A DNA stretch of 6,138 nt from Serpentinimonas sp. (GTDB taxonomy: Bacteria; Pseudomonadota; Gammaproteobacteria; Burkholderiales; Burkholderiaceae_C): assembly GCA_025458665.1 (NCBI GenBank), contig JALOSG010000158.1, positions 1 through 6,138 on the forward strand, read 5' to 3'. Each line of letters starts with the position of its first letter. Positions within the stretch are counted from its first letter, which is position 1. Below, piece by piece: positions 1 to 5,508 of this stretch. The position numbers were made by a program, and so were the translations under genes. The notes beneath the pieces are model-generated. The model was given only the letters and a program-made list of their open reading frames with translations, was not told where the DNA came from and made no database searches.

Positions 1-1446
1 GTCGGAGCCGCGGAAGGTGCGGGCGCTGTCCCAGGCGGTACTCACCATCTCGGCCAGGCTCAGGCCGCTGGCAGCAATCTGGGCTTTCACGGCCGCCACA
101 TCGTAGTCCTTGCGGCCAGCGGGCACCGGGTCTTGCCAGATCAGGTCTTCGGCTGGCACTTCCGGGCCGATGTAGCGGGCCTTGGGGCCCATGTCGCGGT
201 GGGTGAGCTTGAACCAGGCGCGGGCAAACACGTCGTCGAAGTAGGCCGGGTCTTTGTAGAAGCGCTCGGAAATCTTGCGGTATTCCGGGTCCATCTTCAT
301 GGCCATGTCGGCGTCGGTCATGATGGGGTTGCGGCGTATGGACGGGTCCTCCACATCCACCGGCTTGTCCTCTTCCCGGATGTTCACGGGCTCCCACTGC
401 CACGCACCGGCCGGGCTCTTTTTGAGTTCCCAGTCGTAGTTCAACAGCAGGTGGAAGTAACCGTTGTCCCATTGCGTGGGGTTGGTGGTCCAGGCGCCTT
501 CAATGCCGCTGGTGACGGTATCGCGGCCCACGCTGCGGGTTTCGTGGTTCATCCAGCCCATGCCCTGCTCGTGGATGTCGGCGCCTTCCGGGGCCGGGCC
601 GAGCTTGGCGGCATTGCCGTTGCCGTGCGCTTTGCCCACGGTGTGGCCGCCGGCGGTAAGCGCCACGGTTTCCTCGTCGTTCATGGCCATGCGGGCAAAG
701 GTCACGCGCACGTCGTGGGCGGTTTTCAGCGGGTCGGGCTTGCCGTCCACACCTTCGGGGTTCACATAGATGAGGCCCATCATCACGGCGGCCAGGGGGT
801 TCTCCAGGTCACGCTGGCCCGAGTAGCGGCTGCCTTCGCTGCCGCTGGGTGCCAGCCACTCTTTCTCGGAACCCCAGTAAATGTCCTGCTCGGGTGCCCA
901 GATGTCTTCGCGGCCAAAGGCAAAGCCAAAGGTCTTGAAGCCCATGGATTCGTAGGCTACGTTGCCGGCCAGGATCATCAGGTCGGCCCAGCTGAGCTTG
1001 TTGCCGTACTTCTTCTTGATGGGCCACAGCAGGCGGCGGGCTTTGTCTAGGTTGGCGTTGTCGGGCCAGGAGTTCAGTGGCGCAAAGCGCTGGTTGCCGG
1101 TGCCTGCGCCACCGCGGCCATCGGCCACGCGGTACGAGCCCGCCGCGTGCCACGCCATGCGGATCATGAGGCCGCCATAGTGGCCCCAGTCGGCGGGCCA
1201 CCAGGGCTGGCTGTTGGTCATGAGTTCGGTCAGGTCCTTCTTCAGCGCGGCCACGTCGAGTTGCTTCACGGCTTCGCGGTAGTTGAAGGCCGGGCCCAGC
1301 GGGTTGGTCTTGGTGTCGTGCTGGTGCAGGATGTCCAGATTCAGGGCGTTGGGCCACCACGCGGTGTTGGTCTTGCTGGCCTGGGTGTTGGCGCCGTGCA
1401 TGACGGGGCACTGGCCGGCTGTGGCTGTGGATGTAGGTCCGCTCAT
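1..1446 (-). CDS. katG: Catalase-peroxidase KatG, N-terminal 482 residues (gene runs off left edge)
   Basis: This is a bifunctional haem catalase-peroxidase that breaks down hydrogen peroxide in the cytoplasm. The reading frame is open from the ATG at 1446 to position 1. It shows the distal-site motif RMAWHAAGSYR with Arg96, Trp99 and His100, and the proximal haem ligand His268 in GGHTVGKAHG. Tyr227 (GLIYVNPEG) and Met253 (ARMAMND) complete, with Trp99, the Met-Tyr-Trp adduct needed for catalase activity. Asp380 matches the residue that bonds to the proximal His, and Arg417 in HRDMGP matches the mobile arginine of the family. Family members are about 720-750 residues, so roughly the last third, the duplicated haem-free C-terminal domain, is outside the window. 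The start is fixed by a strong Shine-Dalgarno at 1451-1458 and the usual CPVMHG segment near the N-terminus. No active-site residue is missing in the part seen. The gene follows the Crp/Fnr gene in the same direction with a 123-bp gap. Confidence 0.97.
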   Translation of the reverse strand, partial: MSGPTSTATAGQCPVMHGANTQASKTNTAWWPNALNLDILHQHDTKTNPLGPAFNYREAVKQLDVAALKKDLTELMTNSQPWWPADWGHYGGLMIRMAWHAAGSYRVADGRGGAGTGNQRFAPLNSWPDNANLDKARRLLWPIKKKYGNKLSWADLMILAGNVAYESMGFKTFGFAFGREDIWAPEQDIYWGSEKEWLAPSGSEGSRYSGQRDLENPLAAVMMGLIYVNPEGVDGKPDPLKTAHDVRVTFARMAMNDEETVALTAGGHTVGKAHGNGNAAKLGPAPEGADIHEQGMGWMNHETRSVGRDTVTSGIEGAWTTNPTQWDNGYFHLLLNYDWELKKSPAGAWQWEPVNIREEDKPVDVEDPSIRRNPIMTDADMAMKMDPEYRKISERFYKDPAYFDDVFARAWFKLTHRDMGPKARYIGPEVPAEDLIWQDPVPAGRKDYDVAAVKAQIAASGLSLAEMVSTAWDSARTFRGSD

Positions 1447-1450
1447 CGTT

Positions 1451-1458
1451 CTCTCCTT
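1451..1458 (-). promoter_or_regulatory. Ribosome binding site of katG
   Basis: On the minus strand this reads AAGGAGAG, ending four bases before the ATG at 1446. It is a strong Shine-Dalgarno and decides the katG start. Confidence 0.85.
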
Positions 1459-1492
1459 CGGTTGCAGACGGATCGCCGGTCCCGGGTAAGGG

Positions 1493-1506
1493 CACACGGC
1501 GGTGTG
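1493..1506 (-). other. Small GC-rich hairpin in the katG leader
   Basis: The arms CACAC (1493-1497) and GTGTG (1502-1506) flank a 4-base loop. This is a short stem close to the katG ribosome binding site and may be chance in GC-rich DNA. No run of T follows it on the minus strand. Confidence 0.3.
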
Positions 1507-1516
1507 GCGTCTGGGG

Positions 1517-1534
1517 CAGGTGCAGATGCACCTG
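1517..1534. promoter_or_regulatory. 18-bp palindrome upstream of katG, candidate operator
   Basis: The perfect inverted repeat CAGGTGCA-GA-TGCACCTG has 8-bp arms and a 2-bp centre. It lies about 79 bp upstream of the katG start and 36 bp past the stop codon of the Crp/Fnr gene. It does not match the TATGA-N6-TCATA dyad at 2295-2310, and I do not see the ATAG/CTAT spacing typical of OxyR sites, so the binder is unknown. As RNA it would give a 7-bp stem with a 4-base loop, so a role in the transcript is also possible. Confidence 0.5.
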
Positions 1535-1545
1535 GAACACTAGGC

Positions 1546-1563
1546 CCTTGCGGTGTTGCAAGG
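1546..1563 (-). terminator. Weak hairpin after the Crp/Fnr gene
   Basis: The arms CCTTGC (1546-1551) and GCAAGG (1558-1563) with a 6-base loop begin 7 bp past the regulator's stop codon on the minus strand. The position suits a terminator, but no T-run follows, so it is at best a weak or factor-dependent one. Read-through into katG remains possible. Confidence 0.3.
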
Positions 1564-1569
1564 ACAAGG

Positions 1570-2271
1570 TCAGTTTACGGCGCTGGCGTGGCAGCGGTGG
1601 TCGTAAATCTCAATGGCGGCGATAGCGTGGGCGCGCACCTGGCGCCGCACAATGTGTCCCTCGCGCTCCATGCGGCCCAGCGCCCGGTAGAGGGCTTCGT
1701 GGGTGACGCCGAGATCGGCAGCAAACTGTTTCAGTGACGACGAAATGTACAGCTTGCCCTGACGCCCTTCGGTGTCGAACATGTGCCAGATACGTGCCTC
1801 CACACCCTTCAAGGTCAGGCGCTCGCAGCGGGCGCGGGCCTGACGGATTTGCGCGGCGAGCATGCCGATCCAGCGCTGCGCGAACGCACTGTCCTGTTGC
1901 AAGGCCTGCTGCAGTGGGCTCAGGGCAAGTGCCCATGCAGCCCCATCGGCCGTTACCCGTGCGTCGCAGTGGTAGGTGCGGGCGTCCAGGCTGGCCTCGG
2001 CCAGAAAGCCCTGGCGCACACGTTGCACCACGGCATTCTCGCCCTCCGGGCCATGGCGCTCCAGCACCACCTCACCGTGTGCAATGAAATACATGTAGCG
2101 CGGCTTGCTCCCCTGGCGGAACAGTGTCTGCGTGCGCAGAATGGGCCGGTGCGAGAGTTGCTCCAGCAGCTCCTTGGGCAGCAGCTGTGTCAGTGGCGCG
2201 GGCCAATCTGGCGACATTAACTCCGGCGACGTTAACGCCAGGCCAGGCTGGGACGGCAGATGAGAAACCAT
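1570..2271 (-). CDS. Crp/Fnr-family transcriptional regulator
   Basis: This is a 233-residue DNA-binding regulator of the Crp/Fnr family, acting as a cytoplasmic dimer. Residues about 43-125 look like the cyclic-nucleotide-binding beta-roll, with GFLAEASL (88-95) where Crp has its phosphate-binding cassette. The Arg-Ser pair that Crp uses to hold cAMP is not there (His101-Cys102 instead), so cAMP is an unlikely ligand. The dimer helix spans about 125-153 and the winged helix-turn-helix about 178-208. The recognition helix VTHEALYRALGR keeps Glu192 and Arg196, equivalent to the Crp/Fnr residues that contact a GA step. There is no N-terminal cysteine cluster of the Fnr iron-sulphur type; the only cysteines are 102, 149 and 227. 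The start is uncertain: 2271 has no clear Shine-Dalgarno, while ATG 2217 (215 residues) has a GGAG only 3 bases away. The frame stays open to 2574, but that stretch overlaps the divergent promoter. The signal it senses is not visible. Confidence 0.88.
   Translation of the reverse strand: MVSHLPSQPGLALTSPELMSPDWPAPLTQLLPKELLEQLSHRPILRTQTLFRQGSKPRYMYFIAHGEVVLERHGPEGENAVVQRVRQGFLAEASLDARTYHCDARVTADGAAWALALSPLQQALQQDSAFAQRWIGMLAAQIRQARARCERLTLKGVEARIWHMFDTEGRQGKLYISSSLKQFAADLGVTHEALYRALGRMEREGHIVRRQVRAHAIAAIEIYDHRCHASAVN
2210..2239. repeat. Two 15-bp tandem repeats in the regulator's N-terminal coding region
   Basis: GGCGACATTAACTCC (2210-2224) is followed directly by GGCGACGTTAACGCC (2225-2239), 13 of 15 identical. 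On the minus strand it codes for LTSPE-LMSPD (residues 13-22 from the 2271 start). Being a multiple of three, it keeps the frame. It also spans the alternative start at 2217. Confidence 0.65.
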
Positions 2272-2294
2272 GGCGGGTGGCAAGAGGTAGACCG

Positions 2295-2310
2295 TATGAC
2301 TTGGATCATA
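2295..2310. promoter_or_regulatory. Candidate Crp/Fnr-type operator, TATGA-N6-TCATA
   Basis: This is a perfect 5-bp-arm inverted repeat with a 6-bp spacer, the same geometry as the Crp site TGTGA-N6-TCACA. It lies between the Crp/Fnr gene (start 2271) and the Spy-like gene (start 2363). The GA/TC core fits the Glu and Arg kept in the regulator's recognition helix. If it acts on the plus strand at -41.5, the start of transcription would be near 2344 and the -10 hexamer would be CACACT at 2332-2337, a weak match (3 of 6). The site itself is seen directly; binding by the neighbour is inferred. Confidence 0.55.
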
Positions 2311-2362
2311 GGCTCCTTCGGACTTTGGTCCCACACTGAAGACTTTCCAGTCGATCGCCACC

Positions 2363-3079
2363 ATGACACTCACTGCCCGTTCTTTGACTCCATCCCCCCG
2401 TGCCTTTGCGGTCATGGCGCTGGCCGCGGGATCGCTTGTCTTTGCCGGGCTGCTGCTTGCCAGCCCGCCCGTGGAGGCGCAGCACAACCACACGGCACCC
2501 CACCACACGGCACCCCACCACGCCGCACACAACAGAGCGGCGGCCACTACCTCCAGCACCACGCCCGGCACCACGCCTTATGCGGGCTTTCAGCAACGGG
2601 AGATCAAGTCCTTGTCTGCCGAAGACGTGAAAGAGCTGCGCCGTGGAGGGGGCTGGGGCTTGGCCCTTCCTGCCGAGTTGAATGGCATGCCGGGGCCCGC
2701 CCATGTTCTCGAGCTCAAGGACCAGCTGGGCTTGTCGGCGCAGGCCACCGCCCAGGTGCAGCGCCTTTTTGACGAGATGCGCGCCCTGGCCGTACCACAG
2801 GGCGAACGCCTGATTGCGGCAGAGCGCGCCATCGAGCAGGCCTTTGCCTCAGGCCGGGTGGATGAACCGGGATTGCGCCGCTTGCTGGCCGAGGCAGAAG
2901 CGGCGCGCACCGAGCTGCGTTTCATCCACCTGTCGCAGCACTACAAGACCGTGGCTGCGCTGACCCCGGCGCAGGTGGCGCGTTACAACGTGCTGCGCGG
3001 CTACGCCGAGGACCCTTGCACGCAAGTACCCGCCGGGCACGATCCCGTCATGTACCGCCGGCATATGGGCTGCAACTGA
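2363..3079 (+). CDS. Exported His-rich Spy/CpxP-like periplasmic protein
   Basis: This 238-residue protein is probably periplasmic. A signal peptide is clear: basic n-region (Arg6, Arg13), hydrophobic core about 15-33, and a VEA-Q cleavage site after Ala39. The mature N-terminus is a His-rich segment with seven histidines between residues 41 and 56, built on a repeated HTAPH unit, then a Thr/Ser/Pro linker to about 72. The rest is mainly helical, with long charged helices at about 125-195 and LTPAQ at 200-204. That is the LTxxQ signature of Spy, CpxP and ZraP, which are periplasmic chaperones or metal-stress proteins. The tail has two cysteines (219, 237) that could form a disulphide, plus His and Met residues that could bind metal. 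Assignment to the broad family is fair; chaperone versus metal-binding role is open. The start at 2363 has no clear Shine-Dalgarno, but the next ATG (2414) would remove the basic n-region. It is divergent from the Crp/Fnr gene. Confidence 0.8.
   Translation: MTLTARSLTPSPRAFAVMALAAGSLVFAGLLLASPPVEAQHNHTAPHHTAPHHAAHNRAAATTSSTTPGTTPYAGFQQREIKSLSAEDVKELRRGGGWGLALPAELNGMPGPAHVLELKDQLGLSAQATAQVQRLFDEMRALAVPQGERLIAAERAIEQAFASGRVDEPGLRRLLAEAEAARTELRFIHLSQHYKTVAALTPAQVARYNVLRGYAEDPCTQVPAGHDPVMYRRHMGCN
2487..2521 (+). repeat. 15-bp tandem repeat encoding HTAPH units
   Basis: The DNA is periodic at 15 bp over 35 bp (about 2.3 copies of CACACGGCACCCCAC) and encodes HTAPH-HTAPH, followed by a degenerate HAAHN. 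The copies are identical at the DNA level, pointing to recent slippage or duplication that lengthens the His-rich segment in frame. Confidence 0.8.
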
Positions 3080-3100
3080 GGCTTCCTGGCAAAAGCCTCA
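3077..3100. terminator. Shared hairpin between convergent genes, built on both stop codons
   Basis: The arms TGAGGCTT (3077-3084) and AAGCCTCA (3093-3100) are perfect 8-bp complements around an 8-base loop. The first three bases are the TGA of the Spy-like gene; the last three are the TGA of the TupA-like gene on the other strand. The position suits a bidirectional terminator, but neither side has a T-run, so it may instead stabilise 3' ends or block convergent transcription. Confidence 0.6.
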
Positions 3101-3985
3101 TCGGGGGGCGTTGGGGAAGAAGAGTTGCTCGCCGCCAATCTGGTAAGACGCGATCGCGGCTTGTCCGGCAGGGCCTGTCACCCAGTCCACAAACTTCTGT
3201 CCTTCGGCGGTTTTCACGTGGGCGTGCTTGGCGGCATTCACCAGCATGATCCCGTACTGGTTGAACAGGCGCTGGTCGCCTTCCACCAGGACCGCCAGGT
3301 CTCCGCGGTTCTTGAAGTTGAGCCAGGTACCGCGGTCGGTGAGGATGTAGGCGTTGCTCGATGAAGCGATGTTGAGCGCCGGCCCCATGCCACAGCCGCA
3401 CTCGCGGTAACCCGTGCCCAGTGTGGCCTTGTTGGTGGCATCGGCACCGGCTTGGGTCCAGAAGCGCAGCTCGGCGGCGTGGGTGCCGCTGCGGTCACCG
3501 CGCGAGACGAAGGGCGCGTTGGCCGCGGCCACTTTCTTCAGTGCCGCCACAATGTCCCGGCCTTTCACGCCAGCAGGGTCTGCCTTGGGGCCCACCATCA
3601 CGAAGTCGTTGTACATGACTTCCAGGCGCTTCACGCCAAAGCCATCGGCTACGAATTTCTCCTCGGCTGCGCGGTCGTGCACGAACAGCACATCGGCATC
3701 GCCCCGGCGGGCCATGTCTATGGCCTGACCCGTGCCCAGCGCCACCACCTTGGCGTCTATACCTGTGGCCTGCTTGAACTGAGGCAGGATGTGGCCAAAC
3801 AGGCCCGACTGTTCGGTGGACGTGGTGGACGCCACCACAATGGAAGGGGCCGCCTGGGCATGCGCCTCCGTGGCCGTCAAGCCGGCAGAGATGAACAGCA
3901 CGGTGGCGGCGGCAAGGCCCAGCAGGGCGCGGCGCGCCACCAGCCTCTGGGCGGCGGCTTTTGGGGTGGAATGGGGAACGCGCAT
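3098..3985 (-). CDS. tupA: TupA-like tungstate/oxyanion ABC transporter substrate-binding protein
   Basis: This 295-residue periplasmic protein would capture an oxyanion, most likely tungstate, for an ABC importer. The signal peptide has a hydrophobic core at about 21-36 and an AHA-Q cleavage site after Ala43. An Arg-Arg pair (18-19) precedes the core but is not a full Tat motif. Family motifs follow in order: STTST (53-57) near the mature N-terminus, GTGQA (84-88), DADVLFVH (96-103), MYNDFVMVGP (124-133), SRGDRSGTH (161-169), GMGPAL (199-204) and LTDRGT (215-220). These match TupA-type proteins. The segment before GMG reads ECGC, with Cys196 and Cys198, which seems unusual and may mark a subfamily. 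The start is set by AGGAG at 3991-3995, five bases from the ATG; the open frame extends to 4072 without support. No permease or ATPase gene is next to it: downstream is the convergent Spy-like gene, upstream is divergent ktrB. Molybdate or another anion is possible. Confidence 0.85.
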   Translation of the reverse strand: MRVPHSTPKAAAQRLVARRALLGLAAATVLFISAGLTATEAHAQAAPSIVVASTTSTEQSGLFGHILPQFKQATGIDAKVVALGTGQAIDMARRGDADVLFVHDRAAEEKFVADGFGVKRLEVMYNDFVMVGPKADPAGVKGRDIVAALKKVAAANAPFVSRGDRSGTHAAELRFWTQAGADATNKATLGTGYRECGCGMGPALNIASSSNAYILTDRGTWLNFKNRGDLAVLVEGDQRLFNQYGIMLVNAAKHAHVKTAEGQKFVDWVTGPAGQAAIASYQIGGEQLFFPNAPR

Positions 3986-3990
3986 AGGGT

Positions 3991-3995
3991 CTCCT
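3991..3995 (-). promoter_or_regulatory. Ribosome binding site of the tupA-like gene
   Basis: On the minus strand this reads AGGAG, five bases before the ATG at 3985. It favours this start over the longer open frame beginning at 4072. Confidence 0.8.
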
Positions 3996-4090
3996 GTAGG
4001 TTTTTTTGAACCGCCGCACTCTATCAATGCCCGCGCTGGGCCGCACGCGCGCCCTGAACGTTGGAAAACCATTGCATAAGAGGCCCAGAT

Positions 4091-4113
4091 GGCGGGGGTG
4101 CCACGGCCCCGCC
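4091..4113. other. GC-rich hairpin in the divergent spacer
   Basis: The arms GGCGGGG (4091-4097) and CCCCGCC (4107-4113) are perfect 7-bp complements around a 9-base loop, followed by a CCCCGGGG palindrome at 4115-4122. A terminator is not expected between divergent genes, and no T-run follows. It may be an attenuator or a protein site, or simply low-complexity GC-rich DNA. Confidence 0.45.
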
Positions 4114-4129
4114 CCCCCGGGGCTGTTCA

Positions 4130-4177
4130 AAGTGCCGCCACAGCAGTACCATGCTGCACCGCAATAACGTGGCACTT
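4130..4177 (+). other. Inverted repeat with nested hairpin just before the ktrB start
   Basis: AAGTGCC (4130-4136) pairs with GGCACTT (4171-4177); one G-U and one C-G pair extend the stem to 9 bp (4130-4138 with 4169-4177). Inside is a second hairpin, CAGCA (4141-4145) with TGCTG (4152-4156). The outer stem ends two bases before the TTG at 4180, so in RNA it would sit where the ribosome binds. It is not a riboswitch class I recognise. Confidence 0.45.
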
Positions 4178-4179
4178 AT

Positions 4180-5508
4180 TTGTTGCAGTCTGTAAACCCT
4201 GCGCGCACCGTGGCACTGGCTTTTCTGCTGGCCATCCTGGTGGGCACGTTGCTGCTCATGCTGCCCTTGGCCAGCGCCACCGGCCAGGCCACGCCCTGGC
4301 TCATCGCGTTCTTTACCGCCGTGTCGGCCGTCTGCGTGACGGGGCTGGTCGTGGTGGACACTGGCAGCCATTGGTCTTTCTTCGGTGAAGCCACCCTCAT
4401 GGTGCTGATCCAGCTGGGCGGCTTCGGCATGATGACGGCGGCCACTCTGCTGGGCCTCATGGTCAACCGCTCGCTGCGCCTGCGTACGCGCCTGGTGGCG
4501 CAGGTGGAGACCCACACGGTGGGCCTGGGTGATGTGTCCAGCGTGGCGAAGGTGGTGCTCATTGTCACGGTGATTGCCGAGCTGATACTCACCGCGCTGC
4601 TGACCTTTCGCCTGGGCTGGCACTATGGCATGCCCTGGCCCGAAGCCGCCTGGAGTGGGCTGTTCCATGCCATCTCCTCCTTCAACAACGCCGGCTTTGC
4701 ACTCTATGCCGACGGGCTGATGGGCTTTGCCTCCGACGCCTGGATACTGGTGCCCATCATGTGCGCCATCGTGCTGGGCGGCATTGGCTTTCCGGTGCTG
4801 CACGACATGCGGCAGCGCTGGCGCGACCCGCACCACTGGTCGCTGCACACCAAGCTCACGCTGGTGGGTACCGGGCTGTTGCTGGGCCTCGGCTTCTTCG
4901 GGGTGCTGCTGTTCGAATGGAGCAACCCGGGCACGTTGGGGCCCATGGCCACCGGAGACAAGGTCCTCAACGCGGCGTTCGCTTCGGTCTCGGCGCGCAC
5001 CGCTGGTTTCAACGCGGTGGATATTGGCGCCATGCACCACGAAACCTGGGCGCTGCACTACTTCCTCATGTTCATAGGCGGCGGCAGTGCGGGCACCGCA
5101 GGCGGCGTGAAAGTGGGCACCTTCCTTATTCTGGCCATGCTGGTGCTGGCCGAGATCAAGGGCCGCAACGACAGCGAGGCCTTCGGCCGCCGCATTTCCA
5201 GTGCCGCCCAGCGCCAGGCCATCACGGTGCTGGTGCTAGGCAGCAGCATGGTGGTGTTGGGGACCCTGTTCATCCTTCGCACCACCCCACTGCCTACGGA
5301 CGAAGTGATCTTCGAAGTCATCTCGGCCTTTGGCACCGTGGGCTTGTCCACCGGCATCACGGCCGAGCTGCCGCCGGCGGGCCAGCTCATGCTGACGGTG
5401 CTCATGTTCGTGGGCCGCGTGGGCACCATCACCCTGGCCGCCACCCTGGCGCTGGGCCATTTGAGGGCAGCGTACCGCTACCCGGAGGAGCATCCAATTG
5501 TTGGGTAA
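4180..5508 (+). CDS. ktrB: Ktr/Trk-type potassium uptake membrane subunit KtrB
   Basis: This 442-residue integral membrane protein forms the ion path of a potassium uptake system. It belongs to the TrkH/TrkG/KtrB family, built from four repeated M1-P-M2 units. The four filter segments are visible, each with its conserved glycine: VCVTGL (Gly55), FNNAGF (Gly172), RTAGFN (Gly276) and GTVGLS (Gly388). A glycine-rich stretch at 300-309 (GGGSAGTAGG) lies in the third unit, where KtrB has its intramembrane gating loop. The length and the N-terminus, NPARTVALAFLLAILVGT, fit KtrB rather than the longer TrkH with its extra N-terminal helices. The start must be non-ATG: an in-frame TAA at 4165-4167 leaves only TTG at 4180 or 4183 before the first helix (GTG 4210 would cut into it). 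No Shine-Dalgarno is visible. It overlaps ktrA by 11 bp. Sodium-dependent uptake is typical of KtrB but cannot be read from the sequence. Confidence 0.93.
   Translation: MLQSVNPARTVALAFLLAILVGTLLLMLPLASATGQATPWLIAFFTAVSAVCVTGLVVVDTGSHWSFFGEATLMVLIQLGGFGMMTAATLLGLMVNRSLRLRTRLVAQVETHTVGLGDVSSVAKVVLIVTVIAELILTALLTFRLGWHYGMPWPEAAWSGLFHAISSFNNAGFALYADGLMGFASDAWILVPIMCAIVLGGIGFPVLHDMRQRWRDPHHWSLHTKLTLVGTGLLLGLGFFGVLLFEWSNPGTLGPMATGDKVLNAAFASVSARTAGFNAVDIGAMHHETWALHYFLMFIGGGSAGTAGGVKVGTFLILAMLVLAEIKGRNDSEAFGRRISSAAQRQAITVLVLGSSMVVLGTLFILRTTPLPTDEVIFEVISAFGTVGLSTGITAELPPAGQLMLTVLMFVGRVGTITLAATLALGHLRAAYRYPEEHPIVG
5484..5490 (+). promoter_or_regulatory. Ribosome binding site of ktrA, inside ktrB
   Basis: GGAGGAG lies within the last codons of ktrB, seven bases before the TTG at 5498. 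It is a near-ideal Shine-Dalgarno and supports a TTG start where no ATG is available. Confidence 0.85.

Larger units (their letters stand above)
3986..4179. promoter_or_regulatory. Divergent intergenic region between tupA-like and ktrB
   Basis: This 194-bp spacer must hold the promoters of both genes. Toward tupA (minus strand) there is a TTGATA (4022-4027), close to a -35 box, and a run of seven A (4001-4007) where a -10 would fall, but no good -10 hexamer. Toward ktrB I see no convincing promoter; TTCAAA (4126-4131) and TACCAT (4147-4152) are only 15 bp apart. A GC-rich hairpin and a leader inverted repeat in the right half are listed separately. I see no gene here. Confidence 0.55.

Noticed and set aside
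133..1050. 305-codon open frame on the plus strand
   Set aside because: It is antisense to katG, whose active-site motifs are unmistakable. Its Val/Gly/His-rich product is typical of a GC-rich shadow frame.
809..1567. 252-codon open frame on the minus strand
   Set aside because: It overlaps katG on the same strand in another frame; the Arg/Pro/Gln-rich product has no recognisable motif.
1447..1569. OxyR site upstream of katG
   Set aside because: OxyR control of katG is common, but I could not find the ATAG/CTAT elements at the required spacing.
2272..2574. N-terminal extension of the Crp/Fnr frame up to 2574
   Set aside because: It would run through the divergent promoter, the dyad at 2295-2310 and antisense to the Spy-like signal peptide; its residues are low-complexity and unlike the family.
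3986..4072. N-terminal extension of the TupA-like frame to 4072
   Set aside because: ATG 3985 has a good Shine-Dalgarno and gives a normal signal peptide; the extension would bury that signal peptide inside the protein.
4024..5058. 344-codon open frame antisense to ktrB
   Set aside because: It lies opposite the KtrB filter motifs and its His/Gln/Arg-rich composition is that of a reversed membrane-protein frame.
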